DNA of 64,000 bases from Leptospira barantonii. Its GTDB lineage: Bacteria > Spirochaetota > Leptospiria > Leptospirales > Leptospiraceae. The position numbers and the translations under genes were made by a program. How positions within the stretch are numbered: position 1 is the stretch's first letter; every line of letters starts with the position of its first letter. Where the stretch lies: the NCBI RefSeq assembly GCF_002811925.1, contig NZ_NPDS01000001.1:766001-830000 (forward strand), given 5' to 3'. The notes beneath the pieces are model-generated. The model saw only the letters and a list, made by a program, of their open reading frames with translations. It was not told the DNA's origin and did no database searches. Positions 1 through 13,300 of the stretch are shown here, piece by piece.

Positions 1-1638
1 GAAACCCAAACCAGCACCCGCGCCCGTAATGGTGGAATCTGCGCTTCCACCCGTGCTTAAATTGACGCTCTGAATCCCGGAACTTCCGGAACTTTGAAAC
101 AGATAAACGTTTCCGTAATTGTTCGTTGCTTGATTCGCTGTGACCAGAAGATCCGCGAATCCGTCCCCGTTCGTATCACCCGAAGTAACAAAGTTTCCGA
201 AAGAACAATTGTTTCCTCCGTTGCACGTGGAAGTCAAAGGACCGATGAACGTTGCGTTCGGAGTCGAAGAAAAAGGCGCGGTGGAGCCGCAGTTGGAAAG
301 ATATACGAACGCCGCTCCCTGATTTCCGTTGTAGCTCGAAGCGCCCACTCCGAGATCCGCGCAGGAATCTCCGTTGAAGTCGGCTAACGTTATGGCGCTA
401 CCGAAGCTACAGGTTCCGGAACAGGTCGGCGTCGGAGCGAGAAGATACTGAGATGTTACGGGTAACGTGGTTCCGTTGGAGATATAAACGTAGACCCTTC
501 CTTGACTGGAGCTGTAAGACGGAGCGCCCACGGCCATGTCCGTATAACCGTCTTTGTTGATATCTCCGAAAGCGGTGAATCCGTAGTTATCCGGCGTCGC
601 GATTGAAAAAGTGATATCTGCGATTCCACCCGTGCTCAAATCCTTGGATGAAACTCCGTTGTTTCCGGCGCTGTAAAAAGTATAACCCTTGCAGTTGTTC
701 CAAGGTGAGGTGAGAATCGCGTCGTCGTAACCGTCTCCGTTTACATCCGCGCCGTTGACAAAAGAACCGAGACGGTCTCCGCCGTTCTGACCTTTTAGAA
801 ACGTACTATAATTTCCTCCCGAAGCCAAGTTCTGATTCGCGATTCCGGTCTGACCGGCACTGTGAAAGATAAACGCGTGTCCGATGGTGGAAAAAGAAGG
901 AGCCGCCTGACTTCCCACGAGCATATCTGCGTAACCGTCTCCGTTAAAATCTCCGACCCCGACTCGATCTCCGAAAAAGGAACTTCCGACCAATCCGTCC
1001 GTAATGATCGTATCGGGTGAAGTCGAAGGTATACCCGTATCGGCATGTGTTAAAAATACGAGAGAATAACCTTGCACGGAATTGCCCGGAGAAACAGAAA
1101 GAATCACATCGGGATAACCGTCTCCGTTGGTGTCACGGTTGACTCCCTTCACGACTTCGATTACCTTCTCCGCAAAAACTTGTCCGAGTGCGTTGTAGAT
1201 TCTTACGGAAATCTTATGTTTGCTTCCCAAGGCCCAATGAGTTCCCGTAACGGCTTGTGCGGGCAACGCGTATCTCCAAGTGGAATTGACCACGGCCACG
1301 GCGGTCGGAGGACCGTCATCGATGGAAACGGAAACGTTATCGTAACCGAAAGCAGTCTTACCGACTAAGAAGCCGGATTGAATCGCGGATTTATCCACGA
1401 CATTTGAAATCGAAATCGCGTTCTGAGAATTGAAGTTTAAGATCGAAAGCCCTTGAAAAAAAACGTTCAAAGAATGATCGGGACAAAGATGATTGTGCCC
1501 CCCGCTCAAACATTCGATCGGAGGTTGATAGAACGGGTTGGACCAACAGTGCACGAAAAAACAAACGCATGAGGAAATTAGAATACGTTTTAGAAACAGG
1601 AATTTGTATTCGGATTTCGATAAAGCCTCGGGTTTCAT
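1..1638 (-). CDS. FG-GAP repeat (integrin-alpha-like) exported protein, 3' end cut by window edge
   Basis: The frame stays open for 546 codons from an ATG at 1638 to the first base of the window, so the C-terminus is missing. The N-terminus has a basic start and a hydrophobic stretch at about residues 13-31 containing three cysteines (24, 26, 31), so it is exported and may be a lipoprotein; the lipobox is not clean. From about residue 140 the protein carries at least six calcium-loop motifs of the FG-GAP type, for example DTNGDGYPD, DFNGDGYAD, DVNGDGYDD, DINKDGYTD and DTNGDGFAD, spaced about 60-70 residues apart and alternating with GSS/GQG-type turns. This is the pattern of a seven-bladed integrin-alpha-like beta-propeller. 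Role is inferred as a surface or periplasmic binding protein; the ligand is unknown. Confidence 0.85.
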   Translation of the reverse strand, partial: MKPEALSKSEYKFLFLKRILISSCVCFFVHCWSNPFYQPPIECLSGGHNHLCPDHSLNVFFQGLSILNFNSQNAISISNVVDKSAIQSGFLVGKTAFGYDNVSVSIDDGPPTAVAVVNSTWRYALPAQAVTGTHWALGSKHKISVRIYNALGQVFAEKVIEVVKGVNRDTNGDGYPDVILSVSPGNSVQGYSLVFLTHADTGIPSTSPDTIITDGLVGSSFFGDRVGVGDFNGDGYADMLVGSQAAPSFSTIGHAFIFHSAGQTGIANQNLASGGNYSTFLKGQNGGDRLGSFVNGADVNGDGYDDAILTSPWNNCKGYTFYSAGNNGVSSKDLSTGGIADITFSIATPDNYGFTAFGDINKDGYTDMAVGAPSYSSSQGRVYVYISNGTTLPVTSQYLLAPTPTCSGTCSFGSAITLADFNGDSCADLGVGASSYNGNQGAAFVYLSNCGSTAPFSSTPNATFIGPLTSTCNGGNNCSFGNFVTSGDTNGDGFADLLVTANQATNNYGNVYLFQSSGSSGIQSVNLSTGGSADSTITGAGAGLGF

Positions 1639-1794
1639 GGTCGATCGCTCTAACGACCATCTGAGGCCGAAAAACGGAATTTAGCCAAGGAAAAATCCTA
1701 GCTGAATCAAAAAATTATTTTCAAGAGGAAAGATCGACTTCGCATTAAACGGAAGCGCAAAATGCGCGTTATACTCGATCGCTGGTTCGAGGGA

Positions 1795-2925
1795 TCAGGT
1801 CCAATCGGAGAATGCGGATTCCGGATTCGGACCCGAGTAATTCCAATGTCCCATCTTTCTGCCGTTGCGGACTTCGGTTTTACCGTATAAATGAAGATGA
1901 AAATAAGGATTTTCTAATGCTGAATTCCAAAGATCGGAGCCGGGTTTGTAATCTTCTCCCAGGATATTCTTCATCGTAACGGAAGTCGACGGAATCGAAT
2001 CGGGGGAAGGAATATTACAAAGTGTTCTCAATTGAAGTTCAAACTGAGAAAGTGTTCCGCAGTCCTGGCTGAAATGTCCCGAGTTATGAGGTCTTGGTGC
2101 GAATTCGTTACAAAGAATTTCCTCGCCTTTGATGAAGAATTCCACTCCGAAAACTCCGATGTAACCGATCGTTTCCGCGAGTTTTTTCGCAGAGTCCACA
2201 AGTCTCGTTTCCACTTCCTTTGAAAAGTTACCCGGATGAAAGGTAAGATCCAGGATATGATTCTTATGAACGTTTTCGGAAGGTCTGAAATTTAGAATCT
2301 TACCGTCCTCGAACCTCGCTAAAATTACGGAAGCCTCCGAGTGAAACGGAAAGAATTCTTCCACGATATGATTGAGTTCCTTTAGATCGGAAAGCGCCGA
2401 AGAAAGTTCTTCTTTCGTTTTACATTTAACTTGGCCCTTGCCGTCGTAACCCATCGTATTCGTTTTTAAAATACACGGGAAATTTGTTTTGGAAAGAACG
2501 GAAATTTTATCCTCTTCCGTAAAAACCGGATGAAAATTTACGGTCGGAATTCCGGCCTTTCGAAAAGAATTTTTTTCCTTCCATCGATTCTGTGCGATTC
2601 GGATACAATCGGGGGAGGGGTGAACTCTAAGCCCGTTTTCTTTCGAGAATTTTTCGATCGTAGAAAGTGCAATTTCCGGAATATTCTCAAATTCGAATGT
2701 AAGAGCGTCTATATTCTTTAAAAATTCTATGAGAGCGGTTTCGTCCTCGTAAGCGGCGACGTATTCTTTGGCTCCTGCTCCGGCCGCCGGAGAATTCTTT
2801 TCCGGAGAATAAACGGAAATATCGTAACCGAAAGGAAGCGCTTCGAGGCAGAACATTCTCGCCAATTGTCCTGCTCCCATAACTCCGAGTTTGGAACCGG
2901 GAGGAAGAGTGGTTTTCGATTTCAA
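1795..2925 (-). CDS. purK: N5-carboxyaminoimidazole ribonucleotide synthase
   Basis: PurK, an ATP-grasp enzyme, carboxylates AIR to N5-CAIR using ATP and bicarbonate in purine synthesis. The 376-residue length is normal. The N-terminal dinucleotide-like motif GAGQLARM is at about residue 17, and the ATP-grasp part follows with [19 protein letters not shown] (about residue 154) and [12 protein letters not shown] near residue 275, all family hallmarks. The start is a TTG at 2925 whose last two bases form the TGA stop of purE (TTGA overlap), so the two are translationally coupled. PurE uses its product directly. No T-tract terminator is obvious downstream; a short GCGCA/TGCGC hairpin lies at 1755-1767. 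Confidence 0.95.
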   Translation of the reverse strand: MKSKTTLPPGSKLGVMGAGQLARMFCLEALPFGYDISVYSPEKNSPAAGAGAKEYVAAYEDETALIEFLKNIDALTFEFENIPEIALSTIEKFSKENGLRVHPSPDCIRIAQNRWKEKNSFRKAGIPTVNFHPVFTEEDKISVLSKTNFPCILKTNTMGYDGKGQVKCKTKEELSSALSDLKELNHIVEEFFPFHSEASVILARFEDGKILNFRPSENVHKNHILDLTFHPGNFSKEVETRLVDSAKKLAETIGYIGVFGVEFFIKGEEILCNEFAPRPHNSGHFSQDCGTLSQFELQLRTLCNIPSPDSIPSTSVTMKNILGEDYKPGSDLWNSALENPYFHLHLYGKTEVRNGRKMGHWNYSGPNPESAFSDWT

Positions 2926-3410
2926 AGAAGATCCTTGTTTTTGGAAAGTGCGTCTTCTCGAATTTTATCCCTGTATCGTTCCAGCTTTTCGGAAAGTTCC
3001 GCGTCTTGCAGGGAAAGAATTCGAATCGCAAGAAGACCCGCGTTCTTAGCACCCGCGGTTCCGATCGCAAGAGTTCCCACAGGAACTCCGCCGGGCATTT
3101 GAACGATGGAAAGAAGGCTGTCCATGCCGCTTAACGCTTTGCTCTGAACGGGGACGCCTAACACGGGAAGTGTGGTCATCGACGCGACCATACCCGGAAG
3201 ATGCGCGGCTCCGCCGGCCCCCGCGATGATGACCGAGTAACCGGCCTTCTTCGCTGTTTTAGAAAATTCTAACATAAGCTCGGGGGATCTATGCGCGGAA
3301 ACGATTTCCTTGTGAACGGAAACACCGAATTCTTTTAGAACGGTTTCGGCTTCCTTCATCGTTTCCCAGTCCGAATGACTGCCCATTATGATTGCAACTT
3401 TCGCGCTCAA
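2922..3410 (-). CDS. purE: N5-CAIR mutase, catalytic subunit of AIR carboxylase (class I)
   Basis: PurE converts N5-CAIR to CAIR, the step after PurK. The protein is 162 residues and shows the class I motifs: [10 protein letters not shown] near the N-terminus, SAHRSPE with the catalytic histidine, and [11 protein letters not shown]. The start is a TTG at 3410; an AGGAGAAAGGA ribosome binding site lies 1-11 bases upstream, and the next in-frame ATG would remove the first beta strand. It is the upstream member of a purE-purK pair overlapping by four bases. murF lies 50 bp upstream on the same strand, so one transcript may carry all three. Confidence 0.96.
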   Translation of the reverse strand: MSAKVAIIMGSHSDWETMKEAETVLKEFGVSVHKEIVSAHRSPELMLEFSKTAKKAGYSVIIAGAGGAAHLPGMVASMTTLPVLGVPVQSKALSGMDSLLSIVQMPGGVPVGTLAIGTAGAKNAGLLAIRILSLQDAELSEKLERYRDKIREDALSKNKDLL

Positions 3411-3460
3411 GTCCTTTCTCCTGTTGAAGATGTTTCTTTCGATCCGAACGTTTGCAAGTA

Positions 3461-4861
3461 CTAAACCTGAAGAGAATCCACGAAGCGTTCCAATTGAATT
3501 CCTCTCGAAGCCTTCGCCAAAACGACCGAACCTTCGGGAACCGAATTCAAAAACGATTGAACGAGTTGTTTCAATCCGTCTTCCGTGTTCTCGAAGTGTT
3601 CCGAAAATTTGGGAGAGGATGTTCGCTTAACAAATTCCTCGCCGATCCAACGAGAATCGGTTCCGAAAGTGAAAAGTCCTTTTAGATTTTGAAAACCGGC
3701 GCAGTGTTTTCCGAGTTTTTTATGGAATTCGGAAGAATGTTTTCCGAGTTCTTTCATATCGCCGAGAACCGCGTAAAATTCCTTACCGTCCGCGAGTTGA
3801 TCCGCGACTTCCAAAGAGGAAAGCATGGATTCGTAGTTCGCGTTATACGTATCGTTGATTACGGAGAATTTTCCTCGTTGCAGATCCAGTCTTTTGTTTC
3901 CGGATTTAAAGGAAGAGATTCCGTCTCGGATCCAATCTTTAGGAGTTCCGATCGTTTCCAAACAAGCGACTGCGACGGCTAAGTTTCCGAGAAGTTTATC
4001 GCCGGGTAAGTTCCATTCGATTTCTTCGTCTTTGTATTTTAAGGAAAATCCGGACGGGTTTTTGCGGAGAATGGAAAACGTCTGCTCCGGTTTTACCAAA
4101 ACAAACTTGCTTCCGTATTTGCGGGTTTTCTTTTTTAGTATTTTAGAATATTCACCTATACTTGGATAGAAGAGAATTCCTCCCTTGGAAAGACCCTCGG
4201 CGACCTCCGCTTTCGCTTTCGCGATGTTTTTTTGGCTTCCCAAAAATTCTATATGAGCCGTTCCGATCGTTGTGATGATCGCGTAGTCCGGTTTTGCGAT
4301 TTCGGTAAGTCTTGAAATTTCCCCTTTGTGATTCATTCCGAGTTCGCAGACCGCGATTTTGGTTTGATCCGAAATTCGAAAGAGCGTAAACGGAAGCCCG
4401 ATCTCGTTGTTGTAATTCTTTTCCGTAACGACCAACGCGTCTTCGTCAAGATTTTTGAGGCAGTTGCCGAGAAGTTCCTTCGTAGTCGTTTTTCCGCTCG
4501 AACCCGTGACGGCGATCACGATCGGGTTGAATCTGGATCTGTGAAATGCGGCGAGCTTACCAAGAGCGACTAACGTATCTTTGACGGGAATCGCTTTTTT
4601 ACATTGTTCGTCGTCGAGTTCCTTGAGAATCGGATGATTCTCCTCGACTAAAAAATAAGAGGCTCCTCTGGAAAGAGCATCCTGGATGAATTCATGCCCG
4701 TCCCGATTCCCGCGAAGTGGGACGAACAAGGAACCGGCCTCCGCTTCGGTCGAAGCGGTCGTTATGTTTGTGATCGAGGTTTCTTTCTGAAACCAGGTTG
4801 TCGACTCGGAACCCAACGCTTTGCGGATCGTTTCCGGGTCGTAGGAGAAGGTTGCCTTCAT
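3461..4861 (-). CDS. murF: UDP-N-acetylmuramoyl-tripeptide--D-alanyl-D-alanine ligase
   Basis: MurF adds D-Ala-D-Ala to the UDP-MurNAc tripeptide in the cytoplasm, the last soluble step of the peptidoglycan precursor pathway. The 466 residues match the Mur ligase fold: an N-terminal UMP-binding domain (about 1-110), a central ATPase with [10 protein letters not shown] (about residue 119), the [11 protein letters not shown] and [10 protein letters not shown] motifs typical of Mur[11 protein letters not shown], and a C-terminal domain with [11 protein letters not shown] and VLGDMKELG. The ATG at 4861 is the only start that preserves the N-terminal domain. It stands apart from other mur genes here and precedes purE-purK on the same strand. 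Confidence 0.95.
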   Translation of the reverse strand: MKATFSYDPETIRKALGSESTTWFQKETSITNITTASTEAEAGSLFVPLRGNRDGHEFIQDALSRGASYFLVEENHPILKELDDEQCKKAIPVKDTLVALGKLAAFHRSRFNPIVIAVTGSSGKTTTKELLGNCLKNLDEDALVVTEKNYNNEIGLPFTLFRISDQTKIAVCELGMNHKGEISRLTEIAKPDYAIITTIGTAHIEFLGSQKNIAKAKAEVAEGLSKGGILFYPSIGEYSKILKKKTRKYGSKFVLVKPEQTFSILRKNPSGFSLKYKDEEIEWNLPGDKLLGNLAVAVACLETIGTPKDWIRDGISSFKSGNKRLDLQRGKFSVINDTYNANYESMLSSLEVADQLADGKEFYAVLGDMKELGKHSSEFHKKLGKHCAGFQNLKGLFTFGTDSRWIGEEFVKRTSSPKFSEHFENTEDGLKQLVQSFLNSVPEGSVVLAKASRGIQLERFVDSLQV

Positions 4862-5068
4862 GAATCCAAGTTGTAGGGAGAGAATGTTTTGAAAATTCTA
4901 AAATTTGTCCTCCCGTGTTCGTCATAGGGCGAGTAAAGCAACCGGTAAAGAGGATCGAAAGAATTCTTCCTTGCGGGAATTAGTAAAAAAATTATTTCTA
5001 ACTTGTTCCGAGTCTCGCTCGAATCCAATTTTGATTGATTTATTCGAAATTGTGAGCCAGTTTATGGT

Positions 5069-5917
5069 ATGGGAAAAAAGAGCCTTGTTCTGTCTCGATT
5101 CGGAAGTGCGCTGATTCTTCTCATACTCTTTACGATCGATTGCTCTCGGTATGGGGCCGATTGTTCAACATCCGATTGGATCTGTTCGGGCGCCGGGCTT
5201 GCTCTTGTCGGACGCAATGGTGTCGTGAATCCGACTCAGCCGGTTTCCGGCGCAAGAGTTTGGTTTCGCTCCGATCGAACGTCAACGGATGGAACTTCTC
5301 TTTTTCTACAAGATCTTGCAGGCACGGGTTATAGCGGGGCAGGTAACGCGACGTTGGTCGAAGATACGTTCAATCATTTTCCCGCGATTCACTTTGGAGG
5401 AAGTTCGACTTCTTCCTCGATGGGAACCGCGCCGTTTCCCTTGGGTGCGTTTACGCTCTACTTTGTTTTTAAAGCGGGAGGTCCTGCGGGAACTCATATC
5501 ATTTACGAGTTGGGACCGGATGCTTCGGCGGGAAACGGGATTTACTTATCGGACAGCAATACGGGAACGATTCGCGCCACGCGTGCGGCTTCATCAGAAA
5601 AAGCTTATACTCCGGATTGGGCCAAGACCGGTTCGACCCTTATAAGCGTTCATTCTTTTGACGGAACCAATGCGGGTCATCTTCTCTTTTTAAACGGAAC
5701 TCAAGTTTCCTTTGTTTCGAATGTGTTTGTCGGAGATCCGGGCACGACGAACGCGAGCTTATCCCTTTTTATAGGCAGTCGTGGCGGAGTCGGTTTTTTT
5801 GCAACGATGGATGTCGCAGAAGTTTTAATATATCCAACGGCTCATACCACATCCGAACAAAACACGGTTCAATGTTATTTAGGCACGCGTTACGGGGTCG
5901 GAGTTTCCGGTTGTTGA
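5069..5917 (+). CDS. LamG/concanavalin A-like lipoprotein
   Basis: A 282-residue exported protein. The first 25 residues form a lipoprotein-like signal with a hydrophobic core ending in FTIDC (Cys 25); aspartate just before the cysteine is unusual for Gram-negative lipoboxes but recurs in the LRR lipoprotein at 31551. From about residue 65 to the end the sequence fits a LamG/concanavalin A-like jelly roll: ARVWFRSD, FPAIHFGGS, FTLYFVFKAGG, LFLNGTQVSF, LFIGSRGG and the closing AEVLIYPTAHT followed by a conserved NTVQCYLGTRYG element. Such domains usually bind glycans or host matrix, but the ligand cannot be read from sequence. It is transcribed alone, divergent from murF and convergent with nadD. 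Confidence 0.8.
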   Translation: MGKKSLVLSRFGSALILLILFTIDCSRYGADCSTSDWICSGAGLALVGRNGVVNPTQPVSGARVWFRSDRTSTDGTSLFLQDLAGTGYSGAGNATLVEDTFNHFPAIHFGGSSTSSSMGTAPFPLGAFTLYFVFKAGGPAGTHIIYELGPDASAGNGIYLSDSNTGTIRATRAASSEKAYTPDWAKTGSTLISVHSFDGTNAGHLLFLNGTQVSFVSNVFVGDPGTTNASLSLFIGSRGGVGFFATMDVAEVLIYPTAHTTSEQNTVQCYLGTRYGVGVSGC

Positions 5918-5969
5918 GTTGAATCTTTGTATATTAAGAATTTATAACGTTCAAGGTATGAGAATTTTT

Positions 5970-6611
5970 TTACTTTCGATACAATCCATTCTTTTGAATG
6001 TAATCCAAGATTGATTTTGAAATTCGATTTTGGAATTGCGAAACGGGATATTCACTTGCATCCGAACCGGAATCGATTTCCGAAAAAGAATTTCTCAGAT
6101 CCGTAGAACTTACAGGAATCAAAGGATTCTTTAAAAAACGAAACTCGGTCCGCGCTAAAAGACGCGGATTGATTGGAATGATTTCCGAAAATCTTCGAAA
6201 GACAAAAACGTTCCGAACCTCGTTTAAAATTCCTTCCCAATCGTTCCATTCGTGAAAGTTCGCATAATTGTCTTCGCCGATCAGAAGAACGAATTCGCGA
6301 TCGGAATATAGATTTTTCAGTTCTTTGACGGTTTGGATCGTGAAACTCGGGCCATTTCGTTTCAGTTCCAAGTCCAAAATTCGAATCGGAGCATCGAGCT
6401 CGGACGCAAATAGATTCAACATTTCGAATATATCGGGTGAGGGCGAAAGTTTTTCGCCCTTGAGGGGATTTTGTCGGTTCGGAATCAGGAACACTTCCTT
6501 ACAATCCGGAACTTCCTTAAAAAAAGACTTTAGAATTCCTGAATGTCCTTCGTGCGGAGGATCGAAACTTCCGCCGAAAATTCCGGTAAGAATCGAAGAT
6601 TCCTCGGACAA
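5970..6611 (-). CDS. nadD: Nicotinate-nucleotide adenylyltransferase
   Basis: NadD makes deamido-NAD from nicotinate mononucleotide and ATP. The nucleotidyltransferase signature [14 protein letters not shown] lies at the N-terminus, followed by [24 protein letters not shown] and the C-terminal PVSSTDLRN motif that replaces the canonical ISST.IR. I place the start at the TTG at 6611, four bases after the proA stop, giving 213 residues; the upstream in-frame ATG at 6689 would overlap proA by 74 bases and add a tail not found in the family. It is the last gene of the rplU-to-nadD cluster. The rsfS gene that often follows nadD is not present here. Confidence 0.92.
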   Translation of the reverse strand: MSEESSILTGIFGGSFDPPHEGHSGILKSFFKEVPDCKEVFLIPNRQNPLKGEKLSPSPDIFEMLNLFASELDAPIRILDLELKRNGPSFTIQTVKELKNLYSDREFVLLIGEDNYANFHEWNDWEGILNEVRNVFVFRRFSEIIPINPRLLARTEFRFLKNPLIPVSSTDLRNSFSEIDSGSDASEYPVSQFQNRISKSILDYIQKNGLYRK

Positions 6612-6615
6612 AGGA

Positions 6616-8746
<2,131 letters not shown>

Positions 8747-8750
<4 letters not shown>

Positions 8751-9868
8751 TCTCGATCCTCGGAATTTCGGGAAGAATCGCCTAACGTGTCTTGATGTTC
8801 GGAATGTTCGGATTCATTCTCCGTATGAGAGGCAGATTTAGATTCTTTTACCGGATTCAAAACCTTTTCGATTTCGTCTTTGAAAAAGGTTTCATCCATG
8901 TTGACTAAAAGTTCTTCTAAGTTCGTTTCCATCGCCGCGGAGATTGCAATGACCTTGCCGAGATGGGAAACCTTTTCGATCACATCCTTCGTAAAGTCGG
9001 GATCGTCCCAAATGTCGATCTTATTCAACACGATCAGATAGGGTCTGTTTAAAAGTTCGGGATTGTAAGTCGCGAGTTCGTTACGGAGCATCTTAAGATC
9101 CTCTTCGATATCCAAAGAAGAAGCGTCGAATAGATAAAGAATTCCCTTTACCCTTTCGATATGACGCAGAAACGAAAGACCGAGACCGATTCCCATACTC
9201 GCGCCTTCGATGATACCCGGAATATCCGCAATCGTAAAACGGAATATATCACCTCTTCGCTTAACAACGCCGAGGTTCGGAGAAAGAGTGGTGAACGCAT
9301 AACCCGCGATCTTCGGATGCGCGTCCGTGATTTTGGAAATCAAAGTGGACTTGCCCGCGTTCGGAAGACCTACGATACCGACGTCCGCTAAAAGTTTTAA
9401 GGAAAGGCGTAAGAATTTATATTCTCCGTCTTCACCGGGTTGTGCAAAACGCGGAGTTTGATTTGTGGAAGATTTAAAATGAGTGTTTCCTTTTCCGCCG
9501 CGTCCGCCTCGAACGACTACGAATTCCTGAGTATCGCTCACGAAGTCGAAAAGAAGATCTCCAGTTTCCTCGTCGTAGATTTGAGTTCCGAGAGGAACGA
9601 ATAGAATTAAGTCCTCACCTTTTTTACCGGAACAATTGTCTCCGACTCCGGGAAAACCCGCCTCGGCTTTGAACTTTCTTTTGGAAAGATATTTGTCCAA
9701 GGTATACATGGAAAGGTTGGGGCGAATGATTACGTTACCGCCGATTCCACCGTCCCCGCCGTCGGGTCCGCCGAATTCGACGTATTTCTCCCTTCGGAAA
9801 TGAACCGACCCGGCCCCGCCGTGACCGGCGAAAACTTCGATGGCGACTTCGTCTACAAAGGATTCCAT
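8747..9868 (-). CDS. obgE: GTPase ObgE/CgtA
   Basis: An essential GTPase linked to 50S ribosome assembly and stress control. The N-terminal glycine-rich Obg fold is clear (residues 1-158: [29 protein letters not shown]), followed by the G domain with GLPNAGKST, the switch region [20 protein letters not shown] and NKID (G4). The C-terminal extension after about residue 340 is acidic and serine/histidine-rich and lacks the ordered OCT domain. The gene overlaps proB by four bases. A hairpin terminator lies between it and rpmA, so it may have its own promoter or depend on read-through. Confidence 0.97.
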
Positions 9869-9903
9869 ACTATTTGAATATTCTAAATTCTTAAATTGAT
9901 CGT

Positions 9904-9969
<66 letters not shown>

Positions 9970-9984
9970 ATTGAATATGAAGGG

Positions 9985-10866
<882 letters not shown>

Positions 10867-11760
10867 ATCGATCCGGCCTGTTTTAAAGTCGTTTTCAACC
10901 AATCTGGTCGACCTTGCTTGTCGGTCAAGGGGAAAATGGAAAAACGCTTGTACCGGAGGGGCTGTTTCGAAAGCGCGGTTTTGCGGGAACTCTTGCAAAG
11001 AAGGGGACTCGATTCGAAATCCTGGGCCACAGTGTGGGAACTCCTTCGCATTTGAAAAAATCGTTCTGAACGCCCCTATATCCGCTTCGTTCATCCCTGA
11101 TTTTGGGAAGAATGTAGGAACTCCTGCAAATTTATCGTTTCCATTCTCGTGGGTAGAAAAATCGACCAAGTCAAAGGTGAAATTTTAAACCGACGACTTC
11201 TTGGGATGGACGGATCTTACAAGTTACTGGCGATCCGCGAACAATGGCTCATTCTAATTCGATCGATGGCTTGCTCTTCGATTCAACAGAGATAAAATTT
11301 TTACCATGAACTCAAAAACAAAAACGGAATCGAAATCACGAATTTAAAATATGAAATGTCAAAAGCGAAAACGAAGCGCAACGATTTCATTCACTGCAAT
11401 TTTCGAATCACCAAAAATCCAAGAGCATCAATTCAGTAAACTCACATGGCAAAACCATATATTTAAAATTATATATAATTAATCATATTATAATTCCATT
11501 AGATAACTTGAATGAATTTTGCCGCAAAAGCCTGAGATTTTCTTTTTAAGAACAAGTTGCTTGTGATGCACAATGCGCAACATCTTGATTTCGATGAACA
11601 AGAGTTATATGAATTTTTTATAAAATAAGTATCAAAAAGCAAAAAGCGAGCAAAAAATCACTTCCCAAAGAGTTGCTCGATCTGTAGATACATACAATCT
11701 TTATGGAAAATACAAACCTGTAAAGATATGCATCTAATTTAATTTCAACAGGAGATACTA
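10867..11760. other. Long intergenic region between rplU and the membrane protein gene
   Basis: Nearly 900 bp without a convincing gene. The left third carries copies of an interspersed GGAACTCC repeat; the right part (about 11430-11720) is markedly A+T-rich and probably holds the promoter of the plus-strand gene at 11761. An inverted repeat CGAGCAA (11647-11653) / TTGCTCG (11673-11679) lies about 80 bp before that gene and has no T-tract. A minus-strand promoter for rplU must lie near 10900-10960, where TTGACC is visible on the minus strand, but I cannot assign a good -10. Confidence 0.6.
10983..11125. repeat. Cluster of three GGAACTCC-type interspersed repeats
   Basis: GCGGGAACTCTT at 10983-10994, GTGTGGGAACTC at 11032-11043 and AATGTAGGAACTCCT at 11111-11125. 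Each has an exact copy elsewhere in the window: 29186-29197, 44303-44314 and 29140-29154 respectively. They are upstream of the rplU promoter region. Confidence 0.7.
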
Positions 11761-12189
<429 letters not shown>

Positions 12190-12196
12190 TTCCATT

Positions 12197-12221
12197 TTCC
12201 GGGTGAATCTTTCACCCGGAA
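12197..12221. terminator. Perfect hairpin after the membrane protein gene
   Basis: TTCCGGGTGAA (12197-12207), loop TCT, TTCACCCGGAA (12211-12221): an 11-bp perfect stem 8 bp after the stop. There is no run of T directly behind it on the plus strand, so it may act as a 3' end stabiliser or a factor-assisted terminator. Confidence 0.5.
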
Positions 12222-12286
12222 CACACCTTCCTTCCCCGATTTAAGATTGCATTCCTATAAAAAAACGACTTCCTTTGTCGTTTAGA

Positions 12287-13270
12287 ATGCAGGTCCTCAC
12301 AGATTCCCAAAAAATTTTAGAACTCAAGGCCGGTCGATTTCCGAATCCGATCGAATTCCCGAAACATTTTCGAGACGAACGATTCGCGTTCGATTCGACA
12401 AGTTCGTATACGATCACCGATCCGTTTCAAATCCGGGGAACTTCCACCTTGGAAAATAAACCTTCCGAAATTACAGTGAAACCGGCGACGGGACGTTATT
12501 CGCGCTTTTCCCATTCGGGGAAGAATTACGAGCTAAACCCGTCTCTTTGTATAAAAGGAAATCATAATATTCAATTGGGGGATGTGAAGATCATAGAACA
12601 TCCTTTGGCCGTGATGTCCGCGTTCGGTTTTTATATGGATTTCGAGTTGGAACAATCCAGTTTCCCGACCTTCGATTTTTGCGATCAAGTATATCTGGAC
12701 GGAATTCAAAACAACTTTCATAAGATCGGAGAAGTTTCTCGAATCACCGTTGCAAAACCGTTTGCCGCTGTTTGGGAAAAAGGATATTGTATCTTGGAAC
12801 CAGACGAGCAAGGAATGTCTTTGTTCTTGGATCATCAAGTAAGTTATCCGGGACAAACGGTGGGTAACGTAAGAATTCAAACCGAACTTACGCCGGAGTT
12901 TTTTTCATACATCGCGTCCGCGAGAACGACTGCGTTTCGACCGGGGATCGAAGCGGAGAAGTTTTATCAGATCGGACTTGGGGGCGGGCTCAAGGATTAT
13001 CCGTTCACATTGGAAAACGTGATTTTGTTAAACGAAGACAAAATTTTTAACCCGAGGGAAAAGTTCGAATCGAACGGAATGAACTACGAATTCCTAGCAC
13101 ACGAGTTGATCGATATTCTCGCTTGGATTCGTTTTGTGGAAGAGGAGTATCAGGGAAGATTTTTCGGAAAGATGACCACGTTTCTTTTCGATCATCACAG
13201 ACAGATCGATATCGCCCAATTGGTATGCGATCGAAAAAGATTCTCCGAGATCGGAATCCGAGTTCTCTGA
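12287..13270 (+). CDS. lpxC: UDP-3-O-acyl-N-acetylglucosamine deacetylase, divergent
   Basis: LpxC is the zinc deacetylase that commits to lipid A synthesis. The sequence is far from the E. coli enzyme, but the catalytic pattern is retained: IIEHPLAVMSAFG with Glu-His at the first metal site, LDG in the first domain, HELID (His and Asp four apart, the other zinc ligands) and FDHH with the general-base histidine near residue 300. Length is 327 residues from the ATG at 12287; a TTG four codons earlier is the alternative start, and neither has a clear ribosome binding site. It is convergent with fabG. Family assignment rests on motifs only. Confidence 0.75.
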   Translation: MQVLTDSQKILELKAGRFPNPIEFPKHFRDERFAFDSTSSYTITDPFQIRGTSTLENKPSEITVKPATGRYSRFSHSGKNYELNPSLCIKGNHNIQLGDVKIIEHPLAVMSAFGFYMDFELEQSSFPTFDFCDQVYLDGIQNNFHKIGEVSRITVAKPFAAVWEKGYCILEPDEQGMSLFLDHQVSYPGQTVGNVRIQTELTPEFFSYIASARTTAFRPGIEAEKFYQIGLGGGLKDYPFTLENVILLNEDKIFNPREKFESNGMNYEFLAHELIDILAWIRFVEEEYQGRFFGKMTTFLFDHHRQIDIAQLVCDRKRFSEIGIRVL

Positions 13271-13300
13271 TCCCGGAGAATTAAGAGTCGAATGAGTCCT

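Noticed and set aside
1755..1767. GCGCA/TGCGC hairpin after purK as terminator
   Set aside because: Only five pairs and no T-run; too weak to call.
4905..5114. 69-codon frame overlapping the start of the LamG lipoprotein
   Set aside because: Overlaps the signal sequence of a better gene in another frame.
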